Source: Caballeronia turbans
Lineage (GTDB): Bacteria; Pseudomonadota; Gammaproteobacteria; Burkholderiales; Burkholderiaceae
Length of the DNA: 64,000 nt
Reading direction: 5' to 3'
Assembly (NCBI GenBank): GCA_001544655.2
Contig: FCOD02000009.1
Coordinates: 150,554 to 214,553, forward strand
How positions within the stretch are numbered: position 1 is the stretch's first letter; each line of letters opens with the position of its first letter. The notes beneath the pieces are model-generated. The model did not search any database and was not told where the DNA came from. It saw only the letters and a program-made list of their open reading frames with translations. A program made the position numbers and the translations under genes. Positions 28,275 through 36,658 of this stretch are shown piece by piece.

Positions 28275-28481
28275 CTAGCGCCGTCCGGAACGGCCCCAGA
28301 CGTAACGCACCCACCGTCGCCATCGGTTCGTTTGCGAGGTTGACTTGTGCGCAGCCTGTGCCTCCTGGTCTCGCTGTACTGACTGCTGCACCTTTTCATA
28401 GACCTGGCGCATCGTCATGCCACCAGGACGCGTCAGTTTGTCGGGATCGGGGCAAGAATCGTGTTTGGAGTCGTCTGTCAT
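28275..28481 (-). CDS. small hypothetical protein
   Basis: A 68-residue, highly charged protein (MTDDSKHDSCPDPDKLTRPG..., ending RWRRWVRYVWGRSGRR). It has no signal peptide and a basic, tryptophan-rich tail that may interact with membrane or nucleic acid. Not recognised; the regular codon pattern supports coding, but the ribosome site is weak. Confidence 0.45.
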   Translation of the reverse strand: MTDDSKHDSCPDPDKLTRPGGMTMRQVYEKVQQSVQRDQEAQAAHKSTSQTNRWRRWVRYVWGRSGRR

Positions 28482-28552
28482 TGGAACGCCTGGTGAAGAT
28501 AACGGAAAGGCGCCTTGCAGGAAGCGCCGGGCATCACGCAGATCAAGTGCCG

Positions 28553-29560
28553 TCAGTTACCGCCGGCATTCGATGAGCCGGACCGGTAGCGCAGCAGATG
28601 ATCGGTGCCGGATTCGGACAACCAGACTTCTCCTGGGCGACCCATCATCTGACGCACGTTCGCGTGCGCCCGCGGCAGCGCGAACGTCTCGAAACGCTCC
28701 GTGCGCGGGTCGAAGCGGACTAACGCGTTGGCGCTCCACTCGCTAAGCCAGACGATGTCACGGTCATCGACGAATATCGCGTAAGCATGCGGACTTGCGC
28801 CCGGCAGACCCCACTCGCGCCATTGATTCGTTGCTGGGTCGAACATACCGACCTTTCCTGCATTCCACTCGCTGATCCAGACGCGTCCCCGCGAATCGGA
28901 CCACGCTCTGCGCGCGCCCTGGTCCGGTGTCGGCGGTTCGATGACCTTCGCCGCGCCGCTCACCGGATCGATGCGGCCAAGGTAGCTGCCGGCAAGGGAT
29001 GCGAAATATAAGCTCCCGTCGGGCGTGACGCAGATTCCGTAGGCCCCAGGTCCGCGCGGGGCGTCGAACACACGCATCCTCTTGCTTGCCGGATCAAGCT
29101 CACCGTAGATACCACGTTGCCCGGTAAACCAGAGATGGCCTCGCTTGTCGAAAACCGCCGTGTTGAGGTTCGCGTTCTGTCGGTCCTTGGGCAATGGAAA
29201 GTGCGTGACGGCGAGTGTCCCGGCGTCGACGCGCACGATTGCATTGAGGCCGCCGTCCGTGATCCATGCCGCCCGATCCGGACCGATGATCACGCCGTGC
29301 GGTGCCGACCCGTTGTCGAGCAGGACCCGATCGGTCTTGCCGTTACGCGGGTCCAGCCGTCCGACTGCGCCTTGCGCCTGCGCGGTGTACCAGACGGTGC
29401 CGTCGGGAGACGGAGCGACGTCGTGCGGTGCGCTGCCGGCGGGAACGGCGAACGAATCGAACGATGGGGACTGGGCGTGTGCCGAACCCAATGCGAATAT
29501 CGCGACAACGAGAGCCGGCGTGAAATACCGGATGACCCGGGATGTGATGCTTCCGTCCAT
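28553..29560 (-). CDS. Vgb/SMP-30-like secreted beta-propeller (virginiamycin B lyase-like)
   Basis: A 335-residue exported protein with signal peptide (ending GSAHAQ). Seven-bladed propeller blades repeat the motif APHDVAPSPDGTVWYTAQ, APHGVIIGPDRAAWITDG, VFDKRGHLWFTGQ, ICVTPDGSLYFAS, SDSRGRVWISEWN and VDDRDIVWLSEWS. This is the virginiamycin B lyase/streptogramin lyase family, most members of which are not antibiotic-inactivating. The ATG at 29560 gives the signal peptide. It is followed upstream by an AKR stub. Confidence 0.87.
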   Translation of the reverse strand: MDGSITSRVIRYFTPALVVAIFALGSAHAQSPSFDSFAVPAGSAPHDVAPSPDGTVWYTAQAQGAVGRLDPRNGKTDRVLLDNGSAPHGVIIGPDRAAWITDGGLNAIVRVDAGTLAVTHFPLPKDRQNANLNTAVFDKRGHLWFTGQRGIYGELDPASKRMRVFDAPRGPGAYGICVTPDGSLYFASLAGSYLGRIDPVSGAAKVIEPPTPDQGARRAWSDSRGRVWISEWNAGKVGMFDPATNQWREWGLPGASPHAYAIFVDDRDIVWLSEWSANALVRFDPRTERFETFALPRAHANVRQMMGRPGEVWLSESGTDHLLRYRSGSSNAGGN

Positions 29561-29699
29561 AGTTGCCGTTGCCTCCACGTTGGGAGTTGACTCGAGGTCA
29601 CGCCTGCGGCCTATTGTGTCACTTACTCGAGTATGTAGTTCAGCGCCGCGCCTAGCGGTTCCTTTTACACTGCGGCGAAACGATGGACTACACGGACTT

Positions 29700-29941
29700 T
29701 CAGGTGGGGATCTTCCTGGCGAACGCCGTCGCCGGAATCGCTTCCTCGGCGGCAGCATGATCTTCCGCAATGCGTTCGGGCTTGCTTGCGCCCGGAATCA
29801 CTGCCGCGACGACCGGATTGGCAAGCACGAATTGCAGCGCCGCGGCCTTGACACTCACGCTGTGGCGATCGGCGATTGCCTTGATACGCGCGACCTTCTC
29901 GAGGATCTCGGGCGATGCCTTCGGGTATTCGAAGTGTAGAA
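29700..29941 (-). pseudogene. aldo/keto reductase, C-terminal stub
   Basis: On the minus strand the frame ending at the TGA 29700-29702 reads HFEYPKASPEILEKVARIKA, then the typical AKR C-terminal blocks AALQFVLANPVVAAVIPGAS and KPERIAEDHAAAEEAIPAT. About 80 codons remain. A TAG lies in frame just upstream (about 29967) and the catalytic Asp-Tyr-Lys-His part is missing. It is the remains of a D-threo-aldose dehydrogenase-like gene. The mdcR gene starts 80 bases away on the other strand. Confidence 0.72.
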
Positions 29942-30021
29942 GCGGATTGAGGGATAAACGCTATTCGTCCGCCGCACTCGCGGGGCGATAATCGACAACC
30001 TCGACCGTTCCATGACCGACG

Positions 30022-30936
30022 ATGCGCGACCGAATCGACGACGAAATAACCTTCCGCAAGCTCGAAGTCCTGCTCGCATTCATGGAGACGGGCAATCTGG
30101 CGAAGGCGGCCGAAGCGCTGAACGTGAGCACCGTCAGCGTGCACCGCGCGCTGCACTCGCTCGAGCAAGGCGTGCGATGCGCGCTGTTCCGCCACGAGGG
30201 CCGCAATCTCAAGTCGACCGAAGCGGCGCAGATGCTCGCCGACGTGGCGCAGGAGGTGCTGACGCTGATGTCCGAAGGCATTCGTGCGACACGCGAGGCC
30301 GCGGGTTATTCGTCAGACCGGCTCAAGATCGGCTCGCTGTATTCGCTGACCATCAAAACCGTGCCCGGCATCGTCGTCGATATCAAGGTGCGCCGGCCGA
30401 CACTCCACGTCGAACTGGTGCTCGGTCCGAATGTGGAACTGCTCGACAAACTGAAGCGGGGCGAAATCGATGCGGCGCTGATGGCGGTGCCGGATGCCGA
30501 ACCCGAGGTCGAATCCATCCCCCTTTTCGAAGACGACATCTTTTTCGCCGCACCGGCGGGTTCCGCCTACGCAAACCAGGAGGCGGTCGACCTGCGGGAC
30601 TGCCGCGACGAGGCATTCGTTTCGCTCGGCGAGGGCTTTGCGACCTATCACGGCTTCGTGGAGGCATTTCGCGTCGCTGACTTCACGCCGAACGTGACGA
30701 TGCGAACCGGCGATATCTTCTCGCTGATGAACCTGGTGAGCGGCGGTGTCGGCTACACGCTTCTGCCCGGGCGCGTGCGCGGGGTCTTCGGCGACAAGGT
30801 GCAATTCATTCCGCTCAAGCCGCAATACCTGATGCGCCAGACTATCGGCGTGAGCTTCCTGCGCGCGCGTGAGCGCGACCCGAACCTGCTCGCGCTGATG
30901 GCCGTCTGCCGCTTGCGCACAAGAAGCGCTGGCTGA
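30022..30936 (+). CDS. mdcR: LysR-type regulator of malonate utilisation
   Basis: A 304-residue LysR regulator. The helix-turn-helix is RKLEVLLAFMETGNLAKAAE then LNVSTVSVHRALHSLEQ, and the effector domain has PGIVVDIKVRRPTLHVELVL and GVGYTLLPGRVRGVFGDKV. This divergent helix-turn-helix (TVSVHRALHSLE in place of AVSRQI) is typical of the MdcR/malonate subgroup. It lies convergent with mdcH, 5 bases apart, at the end of the malonate decarboxylase operon. It would activate mdcA in response to malonate. Confidence 0.85.
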   Translation: MRDRIDDEITFRKLEVLLAFMETGNLAKAAEALNVSTVSVHRALHSLEQGVRCALFRHEGRNLKSTEAAQMLADVAQEVLTLMSEGIRATREAAGYSSDRLKIGSLYSLTIKTVPGIVVDIKVRRPTLHVELVLGPNVELLDKLKRGEIDAALMAVPDAEPEVESIPLFEDDIFFAAPAGSAYANQEAVDLRDCRDEAFVSLGEGFATYHGFVEAFRVADFTPNVTMRTGDIFSLMNLVSGGVGYTLLPGRVRGVFGDKVQFIPLKPQYLMRQTIGVSFLRARERDPNLLALMAVCRLRTRSAG

Positions 30937-30940
30937 CGCT

Positions 30941-31879
30941 TCACCGTTCGTCGCGTCTGCGTTCGCGTTCGACGAGCGCGCCGAGGTCCGGCAGCGAGGT
31001 CTCGCTGCAACTCACCGCGACGCCCTCCGTGAAAATCGGGCTGGCCATGCGCGTCAGGACATTTGCGGGCGGCATCTCGATCGCGAGGCGCGCGCCGCGC
31101 TCCCACGCAAGTCTCATCGTGTCATGCCAGCGCACCGGCCGCGCCATATTGCCGGCAAGATCGGCGGCGATGCGCGCACCGTCGAACAGCGGCCGGGCGG
31201 CGCTGCTGCTCAGATACGCGATACCCGGCGCACGTACGTGGACGTCTGCGAATGCATCGGCGAGGGAGGCCGCGGGTGCGTCGAGCAGGGCGCAATGCGA
31301 TGGCACCGCGACATCGAGACGCTCGCAACGTTGCGCGCCGTGTTCGATTGCAAGCGTGGACAAACGTTGCATCCCGGCATCGCTGCCCGAGACCACCATC
31401 TGCGTTTCCGTGTTGATGTTCGCAAGAAAGACGGGCTCGATGTCGCTATTCACTTGCGCGATAAGCCGTTCGAGCGCCCGTTGCGTCATGCCGATGATCG
31501 CAGTCATGCCGTAGCCGCCCGGATAGGCGCGCTCCATCAACTGGCCGCGCAAGGCGACGAGCCTGGTGGCATCGGCGTAGGCGAGGGCGCCGGCGATCAC
31601 GGCGGCGGGATACGCGCCGACCGAAAGTCCCGACACCATGTCGGGCTCGTGGCCGCGGGCCCGAATGACGCGCGCCTGAGCGACACCCGCGATCAGCAGA
31701 CAAAGCTGCACGGCGACGGTGGAGCGAAGCGCTGCCGCGTCGTCGATGCACTTCACGTCGTAGCCGAGCACGTCGCTGGCTTCTTCGAGCGTGCGGGCGA
31801 CTTCGGTGTGCGCCGGCAACGCATGCAGCATGCCGGCGCGCTGCGAGCCCTGACCGGGAAACGTGAATAGCACGCTCAT
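30941..31879 (-). CDS. mdcH: malonyl-CoA:ACP transacylase of malonate decarboxylase
   Basis: A 312-residue acyltransferase with LFTFPGQGSQRAGML at the N-terminus, the nucleophile elbow GLSVGAYPA (Ser about residue 87) and the second-half AVPSHCALLDAP block with the catalytic His. It loads the malonate decarboxylase acyl carrier protein with malonyl from CoA so that turnover can start. Its ATG overlaps the mdcG stop (ATGA), so it is translationally coupled to mdcG. Last gene of the operon. Confidence 0.92.
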   Translation of the reverse strand: MSVLFTFPGQGSQRAGMLHALPAHTEVARTLEEASDVLGYDVKCIDDAAALRSTVAVQLCLLIAGVAQARVIRARGHEPDMVSGLSVGAYPAAVIAGALAYADATRLVALRGQLMERAYPGGYGMTAIIGMTQRALERLIAQVNSDIEPVFLANINTETQMVVSGSDAGMQRLSTLAIEHGAQRCERLDVAVPSHCALLDAPAASLADAFADVHVRAPGIAYLSSSAARPLFDGARIAADLAGNMARPVRWHDTMRLAWERGARLAIEMPPANVLTRMASPIFTEGVAVSCSETSLPDLGALVERERRRDER

Positions 31880-32526
31880 GATGCGTCGGGCGCCCAGGGA
31901 TCGGCTACGAGCACGGGACCGCGCCCTGTCTTCAGCAGCACGCGGTCGGCCCGGCCGGCCCACTCCGCCAGAGCGAAACCGCCGTGGCCGTTATCCACTT
32001 GCATGTCGATGCGCGCGGGCGCGGCTCGCAGCAGCGACAGCAGCGCCCGCGCTTCCTCTCGCGGCAACGGCCGCTCCGCACGCACCAGAAGGTCGAGGTC
32101 GCTGTCCTCCCGGAGCGTGCTCACGCCGCTTGCCAGCGCAAAGCCGACGCTGCCGGCAACGCCCCAGGTCAACGCGAGCCGGTCGAGTTCGGGCGCGATG
32201 CGATCGAGTGCGCGAATGCAGGGCAGGTTCGCGAGCGCGACGTGTGCCCGCCAGCCGCGCCCCCGGGCGAGCGCCTCGGGTGTCACGCGCCGCACGATGC
32301 GCTCGCGGGCCACGAACGCCGCGAAGCGCTCGCCGCGCGTGCGCCCTCGAATCCCCACCGGCACGAGGCCATGTTCCGCGACCGCCTCGCGCCGCACGAC
32401 GACCGGCGCGACCGACAGCCACTCGGGCGAAGCCCATGCAGGCACGTCCGAAATCGGCCGGATGTCTTGCGGCGTTGCAATCCACAGGAGGTCGTGCGGG
32501 CGGATGACTTCTTCGTTGATGGACAC
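31876..32526 (-). CDS. mdcG: phosphoribosyl-dephospho-CoA transferase (holo-ACP synthase)
   Basis: A 216-residue MdcG family protein with nucleotidyltransferase features: LRPHDLLWI-type start (VIRPHDLLWI), WGVAGSVGFALASGVSTLRE and the acidic pair in EDSDLDLLVRA. It attaches 2'-(5''-phosphoribosyl)-3'-dephospho-CoA to apo-MdcC. The start is GTG at 32526, with only a weak GAGAGAA site, and lies 19 bases after madM. It ends by overlap with mdcH. Confidence 0.9.
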   Translation of the reverse strand: MSINEEVIRPHDLLWIATPQDIRPISDVPAWASPEWLSVAPVVVRREAVAEHGLVPVGIRGRTRGERFAAFVARERIVRRVTPEALARGRGWRAHVALANLPCIRALDRIAPELDRLALTWGVAGSVGFALASGVSTLREDSDLDLLVRAERPLPREEARALLSLLRAAPARIDMQVDNGHGGFALAEWAGRADRVLLKTGRGPVLVADPWAPDAS

Positions 32527-32545
32527 GATGGTTCTCTCGGACGCA

Positions 32546-33313
32546 TCACGCGCCCATCAGCGCCTTGGTCGCAAAGAAAAGCAGCGAGGGCCCGAGCAGG
32601 CAGCCTACGCCCGTATGGAAGGTCGCGATCAGCGCGCCGTAGGGAACGAGCCGCCGGTCGGTTGCGGCCAGCCCCGCGCTGACGCCGCTCACCGTGCCGG
32701 CCAGCCCGCCGAAGATCATCGCGGAACGTGGCGTCTTCAACCCCATGAAGCCTGCCGCGATCGGCGTGCCGATCATCACGATGATCGCCTTGATGAGACC
32801 CGTCGCGATGCTGAGCGCGATCACATCCGAGCTCGCGCCGATCGCCGCGCCCGTCACGGGACCCACGATATACGTGACCGCGCCTGCACCGATGGTCGTC
32901 ATGCTGACCGCGTCCGTGTAGCCGAACGCATGCGCGATGCTCGCGCCGACGATGAACGGCAGCACCGTCCCGAGCAGCAGCGAGACCACGCCGATCAGTC
33001 CCGCCTTGCGGGCTTCGGTCGCCTGCACTTCGAACGCGGTCGCGACGATGGCGAAGTCGCGCAGCATCGCACCGCCCATCAGACCGACGCCGGTAAAAAG
33101 CGGCAGGTCCGCGAGACCTTTTTGTCCGCCGGTGAACGCGCCGCCGAGGTAGGCAAGCACGAGGCCGATGACGATCGCGATCGCCGAGCCGTGCACGCGC
33201 CCGAAGGTCAGCTTGCGCGAAATCACCGACGACACCCACATGATGAGGCCCACGAGGAAGAACGCGGTGACGAGGCCGTTCTGGATCAGAATCTTGTCGA
33301 GCATATGCAGCAT
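32546..33313 (-). CDS. madM: malonate transporter subunit MadM
   Basis: A 255-residue membrane protein with about seven helices. Family features include VSSVISRKLTFGRVHGSAIA, GYTDAVSMTTIGAGAVTYIV and TPRSAMIFGGLAGTVSGVSA. With MadL it forms a two-gene malonate carrier, described as a sodium-malonate symporter in Malonomonas rubra. It starts 14 bases after madL and lies between mdcE and mdcG. Confidence 0.9.
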   Translation of the reverse strand: MLHMLDKILIQNGLVTAFFLVGLIMWVSSVISRKLTFGRVHGSAIAIVIGLVLAYLGGAFTGGQKGLADLPLFTGVGLMGGAMLRDFAIVATAFEVQATEARKAGLIGVVSLLLGTVLPFIVGASIAHAFGYTDAVSMTTIGAGAVTYIVGPVTGAAIGASSDVIALSIATGLIKAIIVMIGTPIAAGFMGLKTPRSAMIFGGLAGTVSGVSAGLAATDRRLVPYGALIATFHTGVGCLLGPSLLFFATKALMGA

Positions 33314-33327
33314 GGCGGTCTCCTGCT

Positions 33328-33723
33328 TCAGATTTCTTCGAGGTGCGGGGCGTTCACGAACGACGTGCTGTCGTGACCGGTGCGGGAAAGGACGGCGATG
33401 CAGCCCGCGCAGACAGCGGCAGCGCCCAACGCCGACAGCAGCGCGACGGGACCGCCCTTGAGCGCGGCGACAACGTTCTGGTTGGCCGCCATCGCGACGA
33501 CGACGGGGATGTACATCGCGCCCCAGAAGCCCACGCCCGCTTCGGTCTCCTTCGGCAGCCAGCCCTTCTTGTGCAGATAGAGGCGCAGGAAAATCAGCAG
33601 CAACATTGCGATGCCGACGCCGCCGACGTTGGTCTTCACGCCGATGGCAACGCCGAGCAAATCGCCGAGAAATAGTCCTGCGAGGTGGCAGAACGCCAGA
33701 AGGGCGGTTCCGTAGATGATCAT
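33328..33723 (-). CDS. madL: malonate transporter subunit MadL
   Basis: A 131-residue inner-membrane protein with four helices: MIIYGTALLAFCHLAGLFLG, then GVKTNVGGVGIAMLLLIFLR, MYIPVVVAMAANQNVVAALK and GALGAAAVCAGC-like end. It is the small partner of MadM. It follows mdcE by 58 bases, the longest gap in the operon. Confidence 0.9.
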   Translation of the reverse strand: MIIYGTALLAFCHLAGLFLGDLLGVAIGVKTNVGGVGIAMLLLIFLRLYLHKKGWLPKETEAGVGFWGAMYIPVVVAMAANQNVVAALKGGPVALLSALGAAAVCAGCIAVLSRTGHDSTSFVNAPHLEEI

Positions 33724-33781
33724 TTCGTGTCTCCGTTAATAAATTTATTGGCTTCTAGCGAGCCGCTGCGAAGGGCCGGTT

Positions 33782-34597
33782 CTAGCGCCACTGCTCCCGC
33801 AACTTGCGCCGCACCGTCGCGGAGGCCGCGCGGTGTTCGCTGCCGAGCCGGCTTTCCAGCCCGCGCGAAGGGTCGCGGCGAATGTCGTCGAAGGCGGCTT
33901 GCAGGGACGTCTCGACGGCCGTCTGATCGGCGCGGGTCGGCGCATCGGCATCGCTCACGCTGAGGAGCTTCCACAGCAGCCCGAGCGACGCATAGTTGTC
34001 GATGTCGTAGGCCATCGGCGGCACGCGCGCCGTGAAGGCTTCGAGATCCGCGACCGAGCGCAGCGTGACCCGCGCGGCCGATTCCTTGCCCATCGCATGA
34101 ACCATGACCTGCGAATCGGCGAGCGCGATCAGCCGGTTCGCCTGATAGCCGTGCGCGAGAAACGCCCCGGACATCGCGCGCCCGACGATCAGCCCGATCA
34201 CCGGATGACCCGCGAGCCGTGCGCTGGCGTAAGCATCCGCGGCACCGGCGAGCGCCTGGTGGATGCCATACGCTTCTTCGCGCCGTCCGTACGCCTGACT
34301 CGCGACATCGATGACCGCGACGATTGCGCGCTTCTCGTCGCGCTCCTTGTCGGCCGCAATGACTTCGCGCACCGCCCGCGCAAGTTCCCACGCCTCGACA
34401 AGCCCGACCTCGCCGCCGCGCGCGCGCGGGAACGGGTTGTCCGGATCGGGCACCACGGCGATAAAGCGTGCGCGATGCTCGCCCAGCCGCGCATCGGCGA
34501 CACGCACGGACGGCGGATAGCCGGGCTGCAACGGCGCGCTGTACGTGAGCGCGTCGAGCCAGACCGCGCCGCGCTTCGAAAGCTCTTGTGTGCTCAT
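33782..34597 (-). CDS. mdcE: malonyl-S-ACP decarboxylase gamma subunit
   Basis: A 271-residue carboxyltransferase-like subunit. It carries RARFIAVVPDPDNPFPRARG, GRAMSGAFLAHGYQANRLIA and ALADSQVMVHAMGKESAARV. It combines with MdcD to decarboxylate malonyl-ACP to acetyl-ACP. The ATG at 34597 overlaps the mdcD stop as ATGA, which fits a fixed 1:1 subunit ratio. Confidence 0.92.
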   Translation of the reverse strand: MSTQELSKRGAVWLDALTYSAPLQPGYPPSVRVADARLGEHRARFIAVVPDPDNPFPRARGGEVGLVEAWELARAVREVIAADKERDEKRAIVAVIDVASQAYGRREEAYGIHQALAGAADAYASARLAGHPVIGLIVGRAMSGAFLAHGYQANRLIALADSQVMVHAMGKESAARVTLRSVADLEAFTARVPPMAYDIDNYASLGLLWKLLSVSDADAPTRADQTAVETSLQAAFDDIRRDPSRGLESRLGSEHRAASATVRRKLREQWR

Positions 34598-35454
34598 GAC
34601 TGAAACCCCTTGCCGTAGATGGCGGCTACCTGTTCGGGCGTGGCCTGCACGCCCGGATCGACCTCGGAAAGCCGCGCCAGGAAACCCGCGACGCGTTCGC
34701 TGCGGCATGCCTCGGGCCGGCCCGCGCGAAACAGGTCGATGACGGCCGCGCGCATCGCATCGGCGTCGTCGGCGACGTAGTCATCGACGAGTCCCGTGCG
34801 ATGCCGTTGCTCGCAACCGGTGAAGCTCCAGATCATCGGACGGTCGCGCGAATCGAATTCGGCGATGCCCGCTTCCTGCTCGATAACAGCAGGCCCGTTG
34901 AGGCCGAGGCGCGCTTCGCGCGTGCCGATGAGATAGCTGCACAGGCCTGCCGCGATAGACATGCCGCCGTAGCAGCCGATCGGTCCGGCCGTGATGCCGA
35001 TCACCGGCTGGTAGCGCCGCAAGTCGACGATGCCCGCGTGAATCTCCGCGATCGCCGCGAGCCCGAGATTGGCTTCCTGCAGGCGCACACCGCCCGTTTC
35101 GAAGAGGATGACCGCGCGCGTCGGAATGCCGTTGCGGTTGTCCTCGGCCGCGAGTTCGAGGCTGCCCGCGATCTTCGCCGCCGACACCTCGCCCATGCTG
35201 CCGCCCTGGAATCCGCCGTCGATGCCGAGCACGACGGCGGGCTCTCCGTCGATAGTGCCCCGGGCGACCACCATGCCGTCGTCGGCCTGCGTGACGATGC
35301 CCTGGCGCATGAGCCACGGCGACGTGACGCGCTGGAACGGGTCGAGCAGTTCGCTGAACGTGCCTTTGTCGAGGAGTCTTTTTGCGCGGCTGCGCGCATC
35401 GAGCTCGATGAAGCTCTGGCGTTCGAGCAGTTGCCGTGTATCCATGATGTTCAC
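34594..35454 (-). CDS. mdcD: malonyl-S-ACP decarboxylase beta subunit
   Basis: A 286-residue crotonase-fold/carboxyltransferase subunit. Blocks include LLERQSFIELDARSRAKRLL, VLGIDGGFQGGSMGEVSAAK and GPIGCYGGMSIAAGLCSYLI. It has no biotin, in line with the biotin-independent malonate decarboxylase. The start is GTG 35454, overlapping the mdcC stop as GTGA, or the ATG at 35445 three codons in. It is coupled at both ends, to mdcC and to mdcE. Confidence 0.92.
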   Translation of the reverse strand: MNIMDTRQLLERQSFIELDARSRAKRLLDKGTFSELLDPFQRVTSPWLMRQGIVTQADDGMVVARGTIDGEPAVVLGIDGGFQGGSMGEVSAAKIAGSLELAAEDNRNGIPTRAVILFETGGVRLQEANLGLAAIAEIHAGIVDLRRYQPVIGITAGPIGCYGGMSIAAGLCSYLIGTREARLGLNGPAVIEQEAGIAEFDSRDRPMIWSFTGCEQRHRTGLVDDYVADDADAMRAAVIDLFRAGRPEACRSERVAGFLARLSEVDPGVQATPEQVAAIYGKGFQS

Positions 35455-35759
35455 GCTCCGCCGGTTGATTTCAGTTGTTCGAAGACTTGCCCGATGCGCA
35501 TCTGCACGACGCCCGGCGTCGCGCCCGAGTCGTTGATCTCGAGTTTCGCGGCGGGCAGCGATCCGTCGCCGAAGATGCGTTCGAGCACGGCTTGCCAGAG
35601 GCGGCCTTTTCCGTCGACGGAGGTCGTGATGTTCACGACGGTGCGATTCGCCGCGTTCGCTTCGAGCAGCACTTCGAGGTCTCCCGAAGCGACGACCCCT
35701 ACGAGCGCGCGGCCTTGCGCGGGCTGCCCCGCCGGGAATTCGAGGACGATGGTTTCCAT
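35451..35759 (-). CDS. mdcC: malonate decarboxylase acyl carrier protein (delta subunit)
   Basis: A 102-residue acyl carrier protein with METIVLEFPAGQPAQGRALV then GVVASGDLEVLLE. Ser25 in VASGDLEVL is at the position of the Klebsiella Ser-25 that carries the phosphoribosyl-dephospho-CoA arm. The ATG at 35759 is preferred; more upstream in-frame codons are arginine-rich shadow. It lies 8 bases after mdcB and overlaps mdcD. Confidence 0.92.
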   Translation of the reverse strand: METIVLEFPAGQPAQGRALVGVVASGDLEVLLEANAANRTVVNITTSVDGKGRLWQAVLERIFGDGSLPAAKLEINDSGATPGVVQMRIGQVFEQLKSTGGA

Positions 35760-35767
35760 GTGTGTTC

Positions 35768-36658
35768 CTATGCGTTCGACGGATGATTGGCTTCGCCTCG
35801 AAGCCGGTCGAGAAAGAGGGCTGCGGCGAGCAGATCGGCGGCGCCGCCGGGCGATACGTGCAGTTCGACGAGACGCCGGTCGAGGGTCTTCAGTTCGCGG
35901 CGCCCCGCGAGCGCGGCGGCGCCGCCTCGTTCGAGCACGCACCGCGCGCCGTGCTGCATTTCGGCGAGCGCGTCAGGGCCGCCGCGCGCGAGCACGCAGG
36001 TGTCATCGAGCGTTGCCATCACGGCGAGCAATGCGTTGAGGCGCGCAGCCGTTTCGCTGTCGCCACGCGCGCGCGAACGCATGAGCTCCGGCAGCGCGAT
36101 ATCCACGACATGCGGGAAGCCGGCCTGCGCCTGTGCGCGCGCGCCGCCGACGTGGTAGTCGAGGCACGCCTGCTCGCCCTTGTTGCCGGTGATCGCCGGG
36201 GCGTGGCGGTCCTGCACGCGAGCGATGGACCCGGCACGCGACGCGACGGCTCGCGGTGCAAGTTCCAAAGGTGCGCGTGCCGCTGCGGTCACGAGCAGCC
36301 CGAGCGCCCAGATCGCGCCGCGATGCGTGTTCACCCCGCCAGTCGCGCCGAGCATGCGCGCTTCGCCGTCGCGTCCGATTGCGCCGATGCGCTCGCGCAG
36401 CGCGAGCATCGGCTCGATTTCGAAGCCGGCTCGCGCCAGCTCGACGAACGTCGGCTGCAATGCGAGCGCCGATACGCACATCAGCCTCCAGTCGAGATCG
36501 CGATGCGCGCCGCGGCTGCGGATATCGACGAGGCCGGGTTTCGGCGCGAGCGTGACTTCATCGATCAGCGCTTCCACCACATGCGCGCCGAAACGCTCGG
36601 CCAGATCCGGTGCGTGGCGCAGCGGCCGCGCCGCATTCATAGCGAGGTTCTCGCGCAT
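35768..36658 (-). CDS. mdcB: triphosphoribosyl-dephospho-CoA synthase
   Basis: A 296-residue enzyme that makes the ACP cofactor precursor from dephospho-CoA and ATP. It has VEALIDEVTLAPKPGLVDIR, GATGGVNTHRGAIWALGLLV and ITGNKGEQACLDYHVGGARA, all typical of the CitG/MdcB family. Its ATG overlaps the mdcA stop (TAATG). Confidence 0.92.
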   Translation of the reverse strand: MRENLAMNAARPLRHAPDLAERFGAHVVEALIDEVTLAPKPGLVDIRSRGAHRDLDWRLMCVSALALQPTFVELARAGFEIEPMLALRERIGAIGRDGEARMLGATGGVNTHRGAIWALGLLVTAAARAPLELAPRAVASRAGSIARVQDRHAPAITGNKGEQACLDYHVGGARAQAQAGFPHVVDIALPELMRSRARGDSETAARLNALLAVMATLDDTCVLARGGPDALAEMQHGARCVLERGGAAALAGRRELKTLDRRLVELHVSPGGAADLLAAALFLDRLRGEANHPSNA

